DNA from: Bacteroidota bacterium
GTDB lineage: Bacteria > Bacteroidota > Ignavibacteria > UBA10030
NCBI GenBank assembly: GCA_025455125.1
Contig: JALONE010000255.1
Location: 1-5,571, forward strand
Reading direction: 5' to 3'
Length of the DNA: 5,571 nt
Below the pieces are notes generated by a model, which saw only the letters and a list, made by a program, of their open reading frames with translations, ran no database searches and was not told the origin of the DNA. This document shows positions 4,488 to 5,571 of the stretch, piece by piece. The translations under genes and the position numbers were made by a program. Position 1 is the first letter of the stretch, and every line of letters starts with the position of its first letter.

Positions 4488-5571
4488 GTGCGCCGAACGT
4501 CGCACCCGACATCTCCCCTCCGCCGCATTCTCCGAAGCGCTTCGCTGCTGGTTTGGTTCGGAGTCCGAACCGCATCCGCACAGTCCCAGGAAGCGCTCCT
4601 CGGCGAGCTGCGCCGTTTGACGCTCTCGGGAGCGGTGGATTCCCCGTTGATGGTCACCCCCTGGCAGGAAGGACGCGCGACGGTCATCCTTCCCTCGTCA
4701 TCTTCGCAGCTCTTGTTCCGGCAGATCGTTGATTCGAACTGGACGACCCTGGAAGAATTTCGCGAGCATGTGCCAAGACGCTTTGATGAAGCGATACTCG
4801 TAGGCGGCGGGCAATCGGGCGTCGCGATCCTGGGTCTGGTCGACCGTGCGGCGAAAGCGATTCATATTGTGAAGAGCAGCTCCGCGGATTCGGTGCAACT
4901 GCAGCAATCGCTCACGCTTCCGATCATCCCCGAGATGGTTGTGGCCGCGGATGTCACGGGAGACGGACGTGTTGACCTTCTCGTCGCAGACCGGAATGCC
5001 CCCGGCATCCTGCCGTTGATCGCGACGGCGCAGGGACGATTTGCGCCCCGAGCAGTGATTGCCCAAGAGGCCATGGTCGGGACATTCGCTGTTGCCGCGT
5101 TGAATAATGACAGGCTGAGCGACATTGTTGCGTACGACTGGGTGCGCAGCGAAGTGCAGTTGTGGTACGGTGTCGGCGGCGGCCGTTTCATCGATCAGAA
5201 TCGATATCCGCTCGACGTCGAGGTGCAACAGATCACCGCGGCCAGCATGTCGCGCCGCATGCCGGCTGCCTTCGCCGTCTCGACCAACGCGGCTCGCGAG
5301 GTCCAGTACTGGCTCGGCTCGGATTTCGGCGAGTTCATCCCCTCAGGCATCCTTGCATTCGATGACGAAGTCACCTCAATGACCCTCGTCCAGCTTGACG
5401 GCGATGGGATTGCGGATCTGATCACGTCTACTTCGGGCGGACTCCTGAGCATCGCCCTCGGCGGGGATACGACGACGTTCGCCGAAGAAGTACGGGTTGC
5501 CCTGCCATTCAATCCACATCGGTTGACGCCGCTCGCAAGTGCCGTTGGTTCCGTTGAACTCGCGGTAACGT
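4488..5571 (+). CDS. Exported VCBS/FG-GAP beta-propeller repeat protein (3' partial)
   Basis: The frame stays open to the right edge for 361 codons, so the C-terminus is missing. I chose GTG at 4488 because it is the only usual start codon between the previous stop in the same frame and a signal-peptide-like stretch: arginines at R2, R3, R12, R13 and R16, then SASLLVWFGV, and a cut site near ASA-QSQ (31/32). No strong Shine-Dalgarno is seen; GAGG at 4469-4472 is too far away. The mature protein has repeated Asp-rich calcium-binding loops of the VCBS/FG-GAP type. These are DVTGDGRVDLLVAD (from residue 155) and LDGDGIADLITS (from 303), with a decayed copy NNDRLSDIVAY (206-216) between them; EAILVGGGQSGVAI may be an earlier blade. 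Such proteins form extracellular or periplasmic propellers for adhesion or ligand binding. The missing end could carry a secretion tail such as a type IX signal. It starts 30 nt after the thioesterase. Confidence 0.85.
   Translation, partial: MRRTSHPTSPLRRILRSASLLVWFGVRTASAQSQEALLGELRRLTLSGAVDSPLMVTPWQEGRATVILPSSSSQLLFRQIVDSNWTTLEEFREHVPRRFDEAILVGGGQSGVAILGLVDRAAKAIHIVKSSSADSVQLQQSLTLPIIPEMVVAADVTGDGRVDLLVADRNAPGILPLIATAQGRFAPRAVIAQEAMVGTFAVAALNNDRLSDIVAYDWVRSEVQLWYGVGGGRFIDQNRYPLDVEVQQITAASMSRRMPAAFAVSTNAAREVQYWLGSDFGEFIPSGILAFDDEVTSMTLVQLDGDGIADLITSTSGGLLSIALGGDTTTFAEEVRVALPFNPHRLTPLASAVGSVELAVT

Noticed and set aside
4533..4544. Perfect 12-base palindrome CGAAGCGCTTCG.
   Set aside because: It falls inside the signal-peptide codons of the VCBS protein, with no second copy seen; too short to call an operator.

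Overview
The window reads as ordinary chromosomal DNA from a GC-rich bacterium. Eight genes all lie on the + strand, tightly packed and in two likely transcription units. The protein set fits the Bacteroidota/Chlorobiota/Ignavibacteriota/Kapaibacteriota (FCB) group: a BamD-type lipoprotein, a CapA-type protein, a VCBS/FG-GAP beta-propeller protein, and a hotdog thioesterase of the type with the PNDTN and LGGRLMxWxD motifs. The only recognisable promoter also looks like the Bacteroidota primary-sigma type (TTTG, about 20 nt, TAnnTTT). The group assignment is an inference and the species cannot be named. No RNA gene, CRISPR array, insertion sequence, phage gene or convincing terminator was seen.

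Region 1 (1-1582) holds three closely spaced genes. The first is the C-terminal end of a signalling protein with a histidine-kinase-like dimerisation helix pair that appears to lack the phospho-acceptor histidine. The second is a small soluble TPM-domain protein. The third is a stand-alone carbon-nitrogen hydrolase resembling the glutaminase half of NAD+ synthetase. Gaps are about 9 nt between both gene pairs, so co-transcription is likely.

Region 2 (1583-1655) is a 73-nt AT-richer gap, the only real intergenic space. It carries the putative promoter, placed so close to the next ATG that the transcript would be almost leaderless.

Region 3 (1656-5571) holds five genes that look like one cell-envelope operon. 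They are an unrecognised small exported protein, a CapA/PgsA-family metallophosphatase-fold protein with a TTG start, the BamD outer-membrane assembly lipoprotein (overlapping capA by 50 bp), an acyl-CoA thioesterase 1 nt later, and the start of an exported VCBS/FG-GAP protein that runs off the right edge. Four of the five products carry an export signal, so the unit is mostly about the envelope. The thioesterase is the only evident cytoplasmic enzyme, perhaps linked to lipid supply.

No dramatic new system is evident. The points most worth a second look are the degenerate kinase-like tail, the unknown gene at 1656-2123, the leaderless-type promoter, and the translation start arrangement of capA and bamD.
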